A stretch of DNA of 64,000 nt, from the NCBI GenBank assembly GCA_015501585.1, contig JADNRY010000203.1:46252-110251 (forward strand), read 5' to 3'. The position numbers were made by a program, and so were the translations under genes. This DNA comes from Rhodocollybia butyracea (taxonomy: Eukaryota > Basidiomycota > Agaricomycetes > Agaricales > Omphalotaceae). Shown piece by piece: positions 1 to 12,001 of the stretch; within the stretch, counting starts at the first letter, position 1, and the number at the start of each line of letters is the position of its first letter. Below the pieces are notes generated by a model. That model searched no databases and was not told where the DNA came from. It saw only the letters and a list, made by a program, of their open reading frames with translations.

Positions 1-1725
1 GGAATGCAGAGACTGGAAAGGCTGAAGGAAACCCCCTTCAAGGCCACACACATTATGTCACTTCAGTTGCCTTTTCCCCTGATGGAAAGAAAATTGTGTC
101 TGGGTCATGGACAGATCTGTGAGGATATGGAATGCAGAGACTGGAAAGGCTCAAGGAAACCCCTTTCAAGGCCACACAAAATCTGTCACTTCAGTTGCCT
201 TTTCCCCTGATGGAAAGAAAATTGTGTCTGGGTCAGATGACAATTCTGTGAGGATATGGAATGCAGAGACTGGAAAGGCTGAAGGAAACCCCCTTCAAGG
301 CCACACAAATCATGTCAAATCAGTTGCCTTTTCCCCTGATGGAAAGAAAATTGTGTCTGGGTCCCATGACAATTCTGTGAGGATATGGAATGCAGAGACT
401 GGAAAGGCTGAAGGAAACCCCCTTCAAGGCCACACAAAATCTGTCACTTCAGTTGCCTTTTCCCCTGATGGAAAGAAAATTGTGTCTGGGTCACGTGACA
501 GATCTGTGAGGATGTGGAATGCAGAGACTGGAAAGCCTGAAGGAAACCCCCTTCAAGGCCACACAAATCATATCACTTCAGTTGCCTTTTCTCCTGATGG
601 CAAGAAAATTGTGTCTGGGTCATATGACAATTCTGTGAGGATATGGAATGCAGAGACTGGAAAGCCTGAAGGAAACCCCTTCAAGGCCACACAAATCATG
701 TCAAATCAGTTGCCTTTTCCCCTGATGGAAAGAAAATTGTGTCTGGATCACGTGACAGATCTGTGAGGATATGGAATGCAGAGGCTGGAAAGGCTGAAGG
801 AAACCCCCTTCAAGGCCACACAAGATCAGTCAATTCAGTTGCCTTTTCCCCTGATGGAAAGAAAATAGTGTCTGGGTCACGTGACAGATCTGTGAGGATG
901 TGGAATGCAGAGACTGGAAAGGCTGAAGGAAACCCCCTTCGAGGCCACACACATTTTGTCACTTCAGTTGCCTTTTCCCCTGATGGAAAGAAAATTGTGT
1001 CTGGGTCATATGACAATTCTGTGAGGATATGGAATGCAGAGACAAGAAAGGCTGAAGGATACCCCCTTCAAGGCCACACAAGATCAGTCAATTCAGTTGC
1101 CTTTTCCCCTGATGGAAAGACAATTGTGTCTGGATCATATGACAGTTCTGTGAGAGTAGCTGGTACTTCCACCTCAGGTACTTCCCCCTCACCCACCAAT
1201 ATCCAGCATGCCTATTCTTTGTCACTTTGTCCCTACAATCATAGCCATCATTATTGTTTGCACTCCAGCCAATCTTTGCAGATGATTATGTTCCAACCTG
1301 ATGGATGGCTTTGTGGTTCCAATTCATCTCTTATGCTGTGGGTTCCTCCTGAGTATCAGTATGGATTGCCAGTTCCATTTTTGCACATTTACATTTCTTC
1401 TACTCCCACAACCTCCTTTGATCTTCGAAACTTTGTTCATGGCACTAATTGGGCTCAATGCTACACTGGTAAGCCACTTTATCCTTTGTATCACTGTTTC
1501 ATCCCTGACTCCATTGAAGGGTTGCAAACCCCCATTCACTCTCAATCAGTGGAGCTGCCAGAGCATGAGCTCCAAGATGAGATCCCTTCTCAATTTACAG
1601 AGTATGTACCTCAAGAAAATCCAGCCAATTCTCGACAGAAGCACTCTAGTATGCACAAAAAGTTAAAGCAGAAGATGAAATCACTTGTTACTAAATATCT
1701 TTGGTCAGTGAATGAGCAATCATGA
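1..1725 (+). pseudogene. NACHT-WD40 (NWD) NLR-like gene, copy A: WD40 array and C-terminus only
   Basis: This is the 3' part of an NLR-type gene whose 5' end lies outside the window. About nine WD40 units of 43 residues run from base 3 to about 1150. They are followed by a C-terminal tail of about 190 residues that matches the tail of the copy B gene ending at 17466. The reading frame breaks twice. A GGG run is one base short near 107-110, and a CCCCC run is one base short near 676-680. The rest stays open to the stop at 1723-1725. WD40 domains form beta-propellers that in fungal NLRs act as the ligand-sensing part. The breaks suggest a pseudogene, but both sit in short homopolymers and could be assembly errors. 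Confidence 0.8.
3..1155 (+). repeat. 129-bp tandem repeat array (WD40 units, copy A)
   Basis: About nine tandem units of 129 bp encode 43-residue WD40 blades. Units are almost identical even at silent positions. Differences cluster in the codons after the GHT motif and in the codons around the SGS-x-D motif. This is the pattern of units homogenised by recombination while a few surface positions stay variable. Confidence 0.9.
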
Positions 1726-1876
1726 GCATAAACATTTTCTGTGTAGGTTGAAGAAGTATGCAATTTCAATTTGAAAATTCTTAAAATGTGCTTGTAACTA
1801 CTATTGTATGTAAGCTACCTTACCTTAAATATTTACAATGCCATTTCATGCAGTTCATTCATAAGAGCTCTGAAGC

Positions 1877-1968
1877 CTCACCTGTGACATTCACAACAGT
1901 GAATGTGGTCACTCCAAATGCAATAGCTAGGATGATCAGGATCACTGCAATAACTGCTTTCATCTGGG
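1877..1968 (-). pseudogene. Frag1/DRAM/Sfk1 gene remnant (exon 7 piece), copy A
   Basis: The minus strand matches exon 7 of the intact Frag1-type gene at 7181-7319. It covers the fifth membrane segment, beginning MKAVIAVILI, and ends near the same splice donor. Only this piece survives. It lies between the NLR 3' end and the 3' end of the C2 pseudogene. The same remnant is in the same place in copy B (17636-17712), so the truncation predates the duplication. Confidence 0.75.
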
Positions 1969-2026
1969 GTCTGCAATAATATTATTATTTTGCATGGGTA
2001 AATACAATGATTATACAAGTTCAAGT

Positions 2027-4214
2027 TCATCCTCAATTAAGTTCTAAATCCAACTGCTGTGCCAGCTCTGCGTCCTTTGCCTCTTGCACCTTCCACCTCG
2101 CTTCATCCTGGACAATTACATACAGTGGCGGTGGAGGAGATTTTGGTGGTGGTGGGGGTGCGGCGGCAGGTTTTTCTTGTTGTTGTTGGTGCTGGTGCCA
2201 TTCCCGCTCCTGCTCTCACTCCCTCTCCTCCCACTGCACTTCCTCCTGATCAAGCCTCCTCACCAACTCCATATCTATCTCCTCCTGTTCTCTCCGGTGA
2301 GCTGCCTCTTCCTCTGCCTGCCATAGGGCTTTTAGCCAGGATTGGTTGATGGGGTACAGGAGCATGTGGGTTTGGATTGGGGTGAGGGAATATGTATGTT
2401 GAGGGATGGGGATGTGGGGGGAGAGGGGTTGGTGGGGTGGACAGGGACTGGAGGAGAGGGAGAGGGCGTGTAGAGGATGGGTAGGGAGAGTAAGAGAAGA
2501 CGAATGAGTGGGAATGGGAGGCATGGGACGTGATGGTGTTGGTTCGGCCTTTGAGCTGCAATGATGATTGGTGCAGCACCTGGAGGTAAAGGTAGCAGTG
2601 ATTGGTATCGTGCCATCAGATATGGATCAGGCAAATCATTGTTCGAGCTCAACGTCCGCAATGCTTGGGTGGTGGGGCATATGACAATGCTTGTTGGTGC
2701 ACAGGCAGAGGTGTACCCTGATACAATGGGGTGTAAAAGCCGCTGCGGTAGCGCTGTGACACTGCTGGACTGGTAGGAAAGTTGGGACGGGAAATGAAAC
2801 AGGGGTGTTCCAATCTTGGGCGGGGGGAGAGAATTCCAGGGAATTTTGTGAGTAGGAAGAAAGGTAGGGTATAGACCCACTGCGGCCGTGGGTTTGTGGT
2901 ATCATTCCGTTGTGGGTAAATGTTGGTGCTGGAGTGGATGAGATGTAGGGTTGGAAGCATTATTATCATGGGTATGAGGTATAGCTGCATTGGAGGTAAA
3001 TGTTGGTGCTGGGGTTGATGACATGTAAGGATTGGGAGTACTATTATTGTGAGTATGTGGTATAGCTGCATTGTGAGCAAACGCCGGTGCTGGAGTTGAT
3101 GACATGTAAGGTTGGGAGTGTTATTATCGTGGGATGTGGTATAGCCCATTGTGCGGTCCATTGTGGTTAAATGTCTGTGCAGGAGTTGATGAGAGACAAG
3201 GATTAGGTGTACTATTGTGGGTATGCGGTATAGCTCCATTATGAGCAAACATTGGTACGGGTGTCGACAACAAGTAAGGATTTGGAGTGTTACCAAATGT
3301 CATTGGGTAAGCTACAGGTGTAGCATGAGCCTGCTGGGGAGGAGAAGATGAAGTACAACAGACAGAAGGATGTGGATTGGCCTGTGGGTTTCCTGGTTGT
3401 AAAATAGAAGGTACAGCAGGGGAAGCGACAATGGGGGAAGGAAGCGGCTTCTCCTGCTGCTTAGGGCTGACTCAAATTGGTCTAACTCAGGTTGGACTTG
3501 GACCACCAGGCACAGCGGCTAATCCTGGTTTCAACGCAGTAGGTACTGGCACAGAACCAATCTTGACATGACCAGGACCAGGTTTAGGCACAGCATTGTT
3601 CAGCGCCGAATGTGTCGGTCAGTGAAGTCTTTCAGCAGGTGACAGCTTTGATGGCCATCTAGCCAGATTAGCAGGTGCAGCAAGCAGTGAAGCTTTCGGA
3701 ACCGGCGCATTGCTGTAGTATGAGATCTCCAGATAGATATCCCCCTGCTGTGCCTCGCCGGTTGACAACGGAACCCATTCTACCAAGTTTATTAGTTCAA
3801 AACACTTGGATACAAGGTCATCGATAATAGATATGACTGACCATCAAATTCTTTGCTTTTGACTGTTGGAGTCATATTGACTTTAGCTTCTCCTAGCAGC
3901 ATATCATCTTTGTGCTCTTTAGCCCAGCAAGACACTTTGAGCTCTCTATGCTTTTTCACCGCGTCTTTGAGGACCGGAAATTGGAGCTCATCATCCCACA
4001 ATGGATGCTGGCTGCCTTTGACATTGACCTTTGTCTTTTTTGTTACGCCTACAGGATAAATCAGTGATATGAACACTTTTATCTGTGTTATGAGGGACCT
4101 GCCATTTAACGTTACAGTAGCATAAACATCTTGCTTGAAGAAACTCTTGTTGTGTAAATTTTGAGCTTTGAGGATGATGACAACTAGTGTACTGATTTCT
4201 TCTTTGCCAGGCAT
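2027..4214 (-). pseudogene. C2-domain proline-rich protein gene, copy A (decayed)
   Basis: This is a full-length but degenerate copy of the C2-domain gene at 17774-19996. The start codon (4212-4214) and the N-terminal C2 exons are recognisable, with reading blocks such as QDVYATVTLNG and WDDELQFPVLKDA. The proline-rich middle and glutamate-rich tail are broken into several frames. Relative to copy B most differences are CG changed to CA or TG, which also removes many arginine codons. The gene diverges head-to-head from the helicase pseudogene starting at 4396, as in copy B. I take it to be non-functional. Confidence 0.8.
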
Positions 4215-4395
4215 GCTATAGTTTTGAGCAGTTGAGAGATTTGAAACAAAACGGTTTTATACCTGTGGGGCAGTCGCATATAGACTTTGGTATTGAATCA
4301 AAGTTTACATGCTGTGCAAGTCACACACAGGTTTTGCCTGTTTATCTCCACTGCGGCTGCAATTTAGCGAAATCAAGTGCCGTTTCCCTTTGGCA

Positions 4396-6270
4396 ATGGA
4401 TGGAACTGCCATAGCCAAGGTAAGAAAGAATACTCGTTTGTTGTTTCAAGGATCTTAAACATTTAGAAGTTTTTTTAGGATAAAACTAAAGCAAAACAAT
4501 GGTACTTGAAACAGAAAAAGGAATGGCAAAAAATCAATAAGAATAAAAAGCCTGAAAAAACTGGAGACGGAGACAATGGGGAAGACGATGAAGATCCAGA
4601 GCCAGATGCAGATGCAGCAGAAGAAGAAGAAGTTGCTGTAGAAGTTGCACTAGAGAAAAACAGGCCAACAAAACATTGTAAAGTGACAGAAGAATCAGTT
4701 CCTGTGGAAACACTTGCTGTGCCACACCGCAAATCCCCGCTGCCGACACCACAAGCCTCCGAGGCTCTCCCAATTTTTCCACTTCCTGCACTCCCAAATC
4801 CCCCATCAAAATCCGCACTTGCGCTTCAAGGACTTGACAAGGTCATGCAACCTAGGCCAGAATGGAAGCAGAGCGGATGTAGGGCCAAAATGCAAGATCA
4901 GGATCGTGGGAATTATATCCGGAATAGGCTACGAGGCCAAGGAAATGGTGGGTCTTTGGTGAAGCTATTAGCAACACCCCCAACACACCACCAAGGTTGT
5001 CCCAGAAGGAAGGAAGTAAAGTACAAGAAATCACTGAAGTCGGACCAAGGTATGAGCGTGAAAATGGTCCGAGATATGTCCGAGGTAAGGACCGAGCCGA
5101 GTCAGCCGGTATCGGACAGAACAGCGAGTATAAGGAACAAAGAAAGGACTTAAAGGAAAGCTTGGAAAAGTATGATAACTTGTGTAATTTGTGTAACTCA
5201 TGATTTTTTGGCTGAGGAACAATAGTACAAAGTACCTAGCTTATATACAAGTGACCTAATTGTTAAATAAAGACAATAAAGCTGGACCAAGGTAGTGCCA
5301 AGGCCGGAACGAGGTGGAATCAATACAAATGATAAAACAATAAGCAATAGACTCTAGAAAAGACAAAAGAGATGAACTTCGGTGCACTGCGGACCGCCGT
5401 GAGAAAGTAATGAGTACCAAAAGAGTCGGCCAATATATCGGGCCGAAGGTATGGCCGATAAAGGCATCGGAAATGTGAGTGCCGAAGTAGGAGTGAATTT
5501 GTGAAGTCCAAAGGTATATCAGAAGGGATAAAATAGAGAATGGAGTTTTGGAGCCACCAGAGGTTGTGGGAACTATCGGAGCCGTGAGAGACCATGAGAG
5601 AAGGTAAGGGAGTCTCGGAGAGTCTTGGAATGAGCCAGAACATCTTGGAATAATGATGGAAAGGCATGAATGTAACAGGATTTGACAAAGCCTTGGAAGA
5701 TGCATCCATCATGCTCCTTTGACGACACTTGCCATTCCACCCATCAATGGAACAGATGCAGGAACAGGATTAAGCCAGAAAATGCGGAAAAGGTTGTTGG
5801 AGCTGGGTATCACTGAACTTTTGCTGGTACATATCTTCAATCATCCATTCATTTCCCCTTCTCACTCTTTTCTCAGTTCAAACCTCCCTACTTCCCTTCC
5901 TGCTCCACCAAACCCATTCAACAAGGCGTTATACCAGCCTTATAACCCTCCGCGCAATGTGTGTATTTTGGCTCCAATGGGGAGTGGGAAGACTCTGGTG
6001 TATGTGGTTCCTATTGTTGAGGTGAGTTAACACATTTTGTGGTGGTTTATTTGTCGTTGGACTGACAAAGGCTTTCGTAGATACTTTCCTCACATATAGT
6101 GACGCGTATACGCACACTCATTATCCTCCCAACATGTGATCTGGTTATGCAAGTTCATGAAATGTTTGAGGCTGTTAATAAAGGACAAGGATTGAAGGTA
6201 TTTCATAAACAAAGAAATCAAGGTCTCTGTGCTCACTTGCTCGCTCAGATTGGAACAGCTACAGGACAAG
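4396..6270 (+). pseudogene. DBP6/DDX51-type helicase gene, copy A (truncated, interrupted)
   Basis: This matches exons 1 to 5 of the intact helicase gene at 20166-22947. It starts at the equivalent ATG (4396-4398), keeps the first splice donor, and includes the Walker A region and the helicase Ia block. It is broken in two ways. An insertion of about 836 bp lies at 4842-5677. The gene then stops abruptly at about 6270 within exon 5, where sequence from the 5' end of a Frag1-type gene begins in the opposite orientation. The Walker A threonine codon is changed (APMGSGKT instead of APTGSGKT), and several CpG sites are lost. It cannot encode a working helicase. Confidence 0.85.
4842..5677. mobile_element. 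About 836-bp insertion in the helicase pseudogene (unclassified, possibly a solo LTR)
   Basis: Comparison with copy B places this extra sequence between two copies of a site resembling GACTYGACAAAG (left 4830-4841, right 5678-5690). That suggests a target duplication of about 10-12 bp, blurred by later changes. Read on the minus strand the insert begins TGTTACATTC and its other end contains TTGCA, so LTR-like TG...CA ends are possible. It has no convincing ORF. It keeps many CpG dinucleotides, unlike the surrounding copy A sequence. Confidence 0.5.
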
Positions 6271-6510
6271 ACATAAGCCCAGTGGTGTCTTTGGTGCGAG
6301 AAGATGGCCATGGAGATGATCAATTGATGAGGAGAAAAGATGACAATATGTAAAGCATGGAGACCTGGAGGACACACAGGGAGGACTAGGGGGAGGAGGA
6401 GGTCCGAGGAGGTGACTTGGATGTCTTACAAATGACATCACTAGCTGATGTCACTTGTGGAAGGTCCAGGTGCCGATTTGGCAAATAAATTTCCAAAAAT
6501 GGATATGAAC
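6271..6510 (-). pseudogene. Frag1-type gene remnant: exon 1 and upstream region
   Basis: The minus strand carries the start of a Frag1/DRAM/Sfk1 coding sequence at 6310 (MAIFSHQRHHWAYV). Behind it is diverged upstream sequence similar to 9326-9610. The coding part stops at the junction with the truncated helicase at about 6270. It is a duplicated 5' end with no remaining gene body. Confidence 0.6.
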
Positions 6511-6946
6511 TCAGTAACATCTGTGCCCTCAAGCCTTGGTTGACTTGAGTTGATGCAAGCAGAGTATGCGTATCAAGTAGATTGAAAGATTGATAAGGGA
6601 CCACCATGTTCACCACGTTGTTGTTCCAGTTCAAGCTGAAGAACACGTTTGGTAAGTAGTGGTTGCAATGAGGAGCAAGTAAAATCAAAAATTCAACAAA
6701 AAAACTTGTCCAATGGGTGGACAGATTGAGAATTTGGCGCTCACTCAGGTCGCTTTGCCCCTGGTGGCTTATCGGTATCTTCAAGTCTTCAAGCTTCAAG
6801 TTGCCTATCGTGGACTGTACAAGCAGTTTTCATTGGGTATGATACAGAAAGTCCAAGATTATTAATAGAGACTAGTAGTATTCTAAATTCATACTCATAC
6901 AAGTCATTCATGTCCTTCATTTTTTTCGATCTTGATCACTCAACTC
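6511..6946. other. Intergenic stretch downstream of the Frag1-type gene
   Basis: About 440 bp between the Frag1 5' remnant and the stop codon of the complete Frag1-type gene. There is a minus-strand open frame across much of it, but it has no recognisable motif and crosses into the remnant. I see no supportable gene. Confidence 0.4.
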
Positions 6947-9364
6947 TTAGTTGTGCCCACTTGTTTCATGCTGCCTGACCCATGCAGTACAAGGGCTTTG
7001 GTTCATTCGATACGCATTAAGCTCTCCCTTGTGCACACCCTTACTCTGCCTCAGATCATAGTAGAACATGAGGAGGTAAAACGTGAATCCAAAAGTGATA
7101 GTCCATTCTAGGACACCTGGAGGAACAGAAGATTTAGATAACAGTGAAGGATTGAGAGTTCTCGAAGCGAAGAGCCTCACCTGCGACATTCACAGCAGTT
7201 AGTTTTGTCACTCCGAAAGCAATAGCTAGGGCAATAAGAATCACTGCGATGACTGCTTTCATCCTGTAGCTTCTCTTTAGGCGTTGAACATATTGAAAGT
7301 CTTTGCTGATCCACCGAAACTGCATGAGAAGAAAAGAACGTAAGCTGACAGGACTCAATTGAATGTAGGAGGGAGGGAAGAGGTTACAGGGGGTCGCAAT
7401 AGGGAGGTGGAGGGATGTAGCAAGGAAAGGAGAGAAGAAACTTGAACTAGTACACTACTTACTTCCATGATCAAAAATATAGCACTCAATGCAACTCCAA
7501 CAATGAACACCAATAAGAACTTATCATGAAGCGAGGGGTGTCGTTTTGTGTCAAAAATGGATAACAGAATGAGACCTGTAGGGTTGTTCAAGTTAGTACA
7601 TATGGTCAACTTCAAGTACCAGCCAGCGAGAATACCAGTGATGATAAGGATAAGGGAATAGGCTGAGAGGGATCAGGACTTACCAGCACCACCAATTATA
7701 GAGCCTATGATTGCTAATGTGCTGAGAACATGCTCTCTGGTGCGCATGTTGGGCATTAACCTATGGAGTAATATGTGAGCAAGGTTGTATGGTGCATGGC
7801 ATACAAATAAGGAATGAGATATCTTACCTCCCAGAATGCCTCAAATACCTCTCGATGACAAGGGCAAGGATGAAGCTCAGTCCAGTGATACAACATGCTA
7901 TGATGAATAGAGGTTTGAAGATATCTGCGCTGACATCTGAGATGAATGCGATATGCTGGCCGCTATCCTCCGACACTAGAAAATGGAATCAGGGATGTTA
8001 GCCTCTCAAAGAGTTGACGGGTAGGCCTGAGGCAGTCCCCTCTAAGTGGTTGACGGCTTAAGCAAGAAACCTCATTAGAGGGGCCTGGAAACCGGCTTCA
8101 GACTGTGGCACAGACTTTTTTCAATCCATATAAGTCTTAACCCCAATATGGGCAAAGCAGATGGGAAAATAAAATTGTATTGAAAACTGTTCCACCAATT
8201 CCGTAGACTTTTAGTTTTCTTCCATCTTTTCTGTGCTTTTGATGCGTCACGTGAGCTACAGCACATTTTCTATGGCTGAACCTCCAATATACCCTTTTAC
8301 TCTTTCTCACTACCTGGATGAAGTACGAGATGACAATTATAACAACTTGCTGGTCAGACACAATCCTGAGTTCCATTCGACTTTATACTTTCGCTTTCGC
8401 CCAATCTGGTGAACCCTTAATGGCACACTTCATTCCTTGCAACTTGGAACTGCTTGCCACCTTATCGTTACTGCTGAATGGCTACTCAAACCTCTGGAAG
8501 GTCATCTCACTTGATTCGCTCTGCCGTTGCTGGCTTTTTTCACATCAATATTGATGAAGTACACTTTCTACATTACACTGGAATGGATTGCTTTAGATAT
8601 GATAGTTTGGGACTTTGAATGTCGCTGGTTTCTGTTTTCATCTTCTTGTTTTTAGTACTAAAATCAGGTCTGTACCAAAGGTCATTGGCTGGAAGATCAA
8701 TTGTTGTAATGTGCTGGGGTCTGGTGTTATTAGAGTTGTATTCAAGACAAACTAAAATAAAAGCTGATATTCCATTTCATTGTGTTGTAACAATTGATTT
8801 ATACTATTATCAATGCGTCGTTTGTGCAACAATGCATCAAAAGTGCTGAAGTGTTGAAAGCATATGACAAGACAAGAGGCAACGGAATTGGTGGAACAAT
8901 TTTCAATACAATTTTATTTTCCCATCTGCTTGGCCCATATTGGGGTTAAGACTTATATGGATCGAAAAAAGTCTGTGCCACGGTCCGAAGCCGGTTTCCA
9001 GGCCCCTCTAATGAGGTTTCTCACTTAAGCCATCAACCACTTAGAGGGACTGCCTCAGGCCTAGTCAACGGGGCAAGATTAAGAGATGAAGGGATTGGAC
9101 ATGGGTATAACATACCATAATGTGGTCTTCCTGACGCAAGCCAAGTAATAAGCATTGCCCATAGTGTTGCTGTATCCAATAAATACCGAGGTTAGAACGA
9201 ACTTGGGCTTGATTGAGTATATCAATACATACCGAACCAGATGAAAGCTCCGACTGTAGAGAAGGCAAATAAGTACATGTCGAGTTGGATGAAGTACAAC
9301 TTGATGTACCTATTGGAATCCAGACATAAGCCCAATGGTGTCTTTGGTGTGAGAAGATGGCCAT
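6947..9364 (-). CDS. Frag1/DRAM/Sfk1 family membrane protein
   Basis: This is an integral membrane protein of the Frag1/DRAM/Sfk1 family. Members act in lipid transport to GPI anchors, phosphoinositide signalling or autophagy, so the precise role here is uncertain. Eight exons join in frame: 9364-9310, 9253-9233, 9169-9116, 7975-7828, 7760-7684, 7575-7463, 7319-7181 and 7116-6947. They give 258 residues, a normal family length. The N-terminus has HHWAYVWIPI and then ITWLASGRPHY, both typical of the family. Six hydrophobic segments are visible at about residues 14-37, 66-88, 98-120, 131-151, 174-193 and 205-226. The third intron is 1140 bp because it contains an inverted-repeat element. All splice sites are GT-AG and no frame break is present, so the gene is probably functional. 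Confidence 0.85.
8013..9069. mobile_element. 1.06-kb terminal-inverted-repeat element inside a Frag1 intron
   Basis: The left arm (8013-8204) and right arm (8882-9069) are inverted copies about 190 bp long and roughly 93-95% identical. Both ends start GTTGAC followed by TAGGCCTGAGGCAG. The 680-bp centre has no convincing coding sequence. The element lies wholly inside the intron between 9115 and 7976, and the flanking exons still join in frame. I see no clear target duplication. It is best described as a non-autonomous DNA element or MITE of unassigned superfamily. Confidence 0.75.
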
Positions 9365-9713
9365 ATTGGGAGGGATGAGCAGAGAGGATGAAAAGGTGTA
9401 AAGCTCCGGATGGAAAGCACAGACGGAGAGCTGGAGAACACACGGGGGGAGGAAATAAAAGAGATGTAGCACAGAGACAAGGAGGAAACGTTAATAAACC
9501 TCATTGCCTTTCGAGGTTTTGTGGCTTCATTGGGGCCTGATGTCAGTTGTGTGGGAATCCAAGTACTTGATTTGGTAGACGAATTTCCAAAAATGGGTAT
9601 GAGCTGCTCCTTGCTCCGCTTTGCGTCATCATCAGTCACTCCCAGGCCAACAAGACTAACAACGGGTGACTAGCTTACTCGTACATAGCTCGGGATCTGT
9701 AATAGTATTATTA

Positions 9714-10870
9714 TTATTTCGTGGGCAATACAAGTTCAACGTTCAACCTCGATGAAGTTCTAAATCCAACTGCCTCGCCAGCTCCGCGTACAATCACATA
9801 CGGCGGGGGCGGAGGAGATTTTGGCGGCGGTGCAACAGCTTTCTCTCGTTCTTGGTGGTGCTGGTGTAGTTCTTGCTCCTGCCGTTCCGTTCCCGTTCCT
9901 GCTGTTGTTCCCGCCCCTGCTCTCTCTCTTAGCGCTTCCTCCTGATCAAGCCTCCTCGCCAACTCCATATCGATCTCTTCCTGTTCTCCCCGCCGTGCTG
10001 CCCCTTGCTGTAACGCTTTCAGACGAGATTGTGTACGTGAGTGTACTGGTTTGGATTGAGGTGAAGGGATATGTACGTTGAGTGATGAGGACGTGAGAGG
10101 GATGAGAGGGATGGGCAGGAACAGGAGGAGAGGGAGAGTAGGAGAAGACGAATGAGTGTGAATAGATATGGATCAGGAAAATCAGTGTGCGAGTTCAACG
10201 TAGGGCATATGACAATGTTCGTTGGCGTACGGGCAGAGCTGTACCCTGATACAATGGGGTATAAAACCCACTGCCGTATAGCTGTGAAACAGCTGGAACG
10301 GTAGGAAAGTTCGGGACGGGAAAGGAAACGGGTGTATTCTGGTACAAAGAAGCATAGGGTATAGACCCACTGCGACCGTGGGTTTGTGGTATAGGTCCGC
10401 TGTGGGTAAACGTCGGTGTTGGAGTGGATGAGATGTAAGAGTTGGGAGCATTACTATCGTGGGTGTGTGGTATAGTTCCGTTGTGAGCAAAGGTCGGTAC
10501 TGGTGTCGTCAACATCTAAGGACTGGAAGCATTATTATCGTGAGTGGTTCCATTGCGAGTAAATGTCGGTGCTCGAGTCGATGACATGTAAGAATTAGTA
10601 ATATTACTATATGTCGTCGGATAAGGCGCAGGTGCAGCGTGAGCCTGCCGGAGAGAAGAAGAGGAAGTGTGACGTTGGACAGGAGGATGTGGTTTCCTGG
10701 TCTCAAGATGAAAGGTACAGCAGGGAAGCAACGACGGGGAAGGAAGCAGTGCTGCTTAGGGCTGAATTGGGTTGGCACAGCGGCTGGTCCTGGTTTCAAC
10801 GCAGTAGGTACTGGCAGGACCAGGACCAGGTTTAGGCGCGGCTTGTTAAGTGTCAGGCAATTGAGTCTTT
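9714..10870 (-). pseudogene. C2-domain protein gene, copy C (C-terminal part only)
   Basis: This is a third copy of the C2-domain gene. It covers the glutamate-rich tail with MELARRLDQEEA and the proline/asparagine repeat region, with strings such as NGTIPHTHDSN. Similarity ends near 10870, before the C2 domain, and the frame is broken several times with short internal deletions relative to copy B. CpG sites are largely kept, unlike copy A. It follows the Frag1-type gene, so it reproduces the Frag1-C2 order that copies A and B hold only as remnants. Confidence 0.75.
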
Positions 10871-10889
10871 CAGTAGGAGCGGAATTTGT

Positions 10890-12001
10890 AAACTTTGGGG
10901 ATTGCATGGAATTCTAGATCGAATGGCAATACGAAAGAGGGATATTAAGACGAGAATGAGGCTGAGATTTGGAGAAGCGATTCCGAGCGGTGCAGAATAT
11001 AACAGGACTAGGAAAAATACAGATTTAGAAAGAGAATTTGAGGGCGATTCAACGACGTACTTGCGGTGTGTATTGTGCAGCTCTCTTTCTTGACCACTAC
11101 ATACTCACTGGTTGCCTTGAATTGAGTTTCCACCAACACCAAAAGTGCTTCTTCCCCATCGAAACTTGGGCAAGGCGTATGCGGCTCGTCTTCTTCTGGC
11201 ACATCCCAGGTTAATCATCTGCTATCTAAAGACAGCGCCAGAGGCAATGCCTCCACTGAACGAGTTGTAGGGAACATGTTACATAGAGAGAGTGCGCGCT
11301 GGAGCTATGCTGGGGTTTCGGTTCGTACTTTTGGTCTGCATTGCTTGACGCAGTGTGCAAGCATGCGAACAGCGTTTACGTCCAGTACCGCAATCCGTGA
11401 GAGCAAGCTGGCGGCAGACATTAAAAGGGCTTTCGAGAGCGATTGCGTGTTGTGTATCGCATGTTAAATAAGTGAGGAACGTGGATAGACGATGAGTTGA
11501 AGGAAGATTACATAATTGGCCCGAAGTTCTCAGCTCATTTGTATAAATCTGGCTAGGTCTAAATTCCAGTGTTTTTGTGGCCTTTCGCGCTCAATATCAT
11601 CCACAAAACAGACCTAATGAACCAAGCACATCTACCCTCTGGTCCTGTTTAAATAGCAGTAAGTTGGTGATGATCGATTGATGTCAAAGATGATTCAGAT
11701 AAGGTCGATAAGGTGGATTCAGTGGAAGAATAACGCTTGGGAACTCCTTGAGTGAGTACAGAAAATCTAAACTAGAATTGAAGCAGGATTGCATTGACTT
11801 GCGCCTGGATATTTGGCAAGTCTGGGTTTGTTGAGTCCAGAACGAGAAGCATTCATCGAGCGCTAATCGGATGCAACACCGAAACCATGATGCCAGATCA
11901 ACCTGCCCTTAGGCAAATTGAATGAGTTTCATGAATTGTGATGATGTGACAGATCCATCTTCTACCGCAACCACTATCATTGTCAACCTTGGCTAACCAG
12001 A
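10890..12001. other. Intergenic region upstream of the NLR gene
   Basis: About 1.1 kb with no supportable gene. Short open frames occur but none has a recognisable domain or splice pattern. A TATAAA-like sequence occurs near 11542, about 460 bp before the NLR start codon, and could be promoter DNA. This is a weak suggestion only. Confidence 0.35.

Noticed and set aside
1..1155. Regular repeats that could suggest a CRISPR-like or satellite array
   Set aside because: The unit is 129 bp, a multiple of three, and encodes WD40 blades in frame with no unique spacers.
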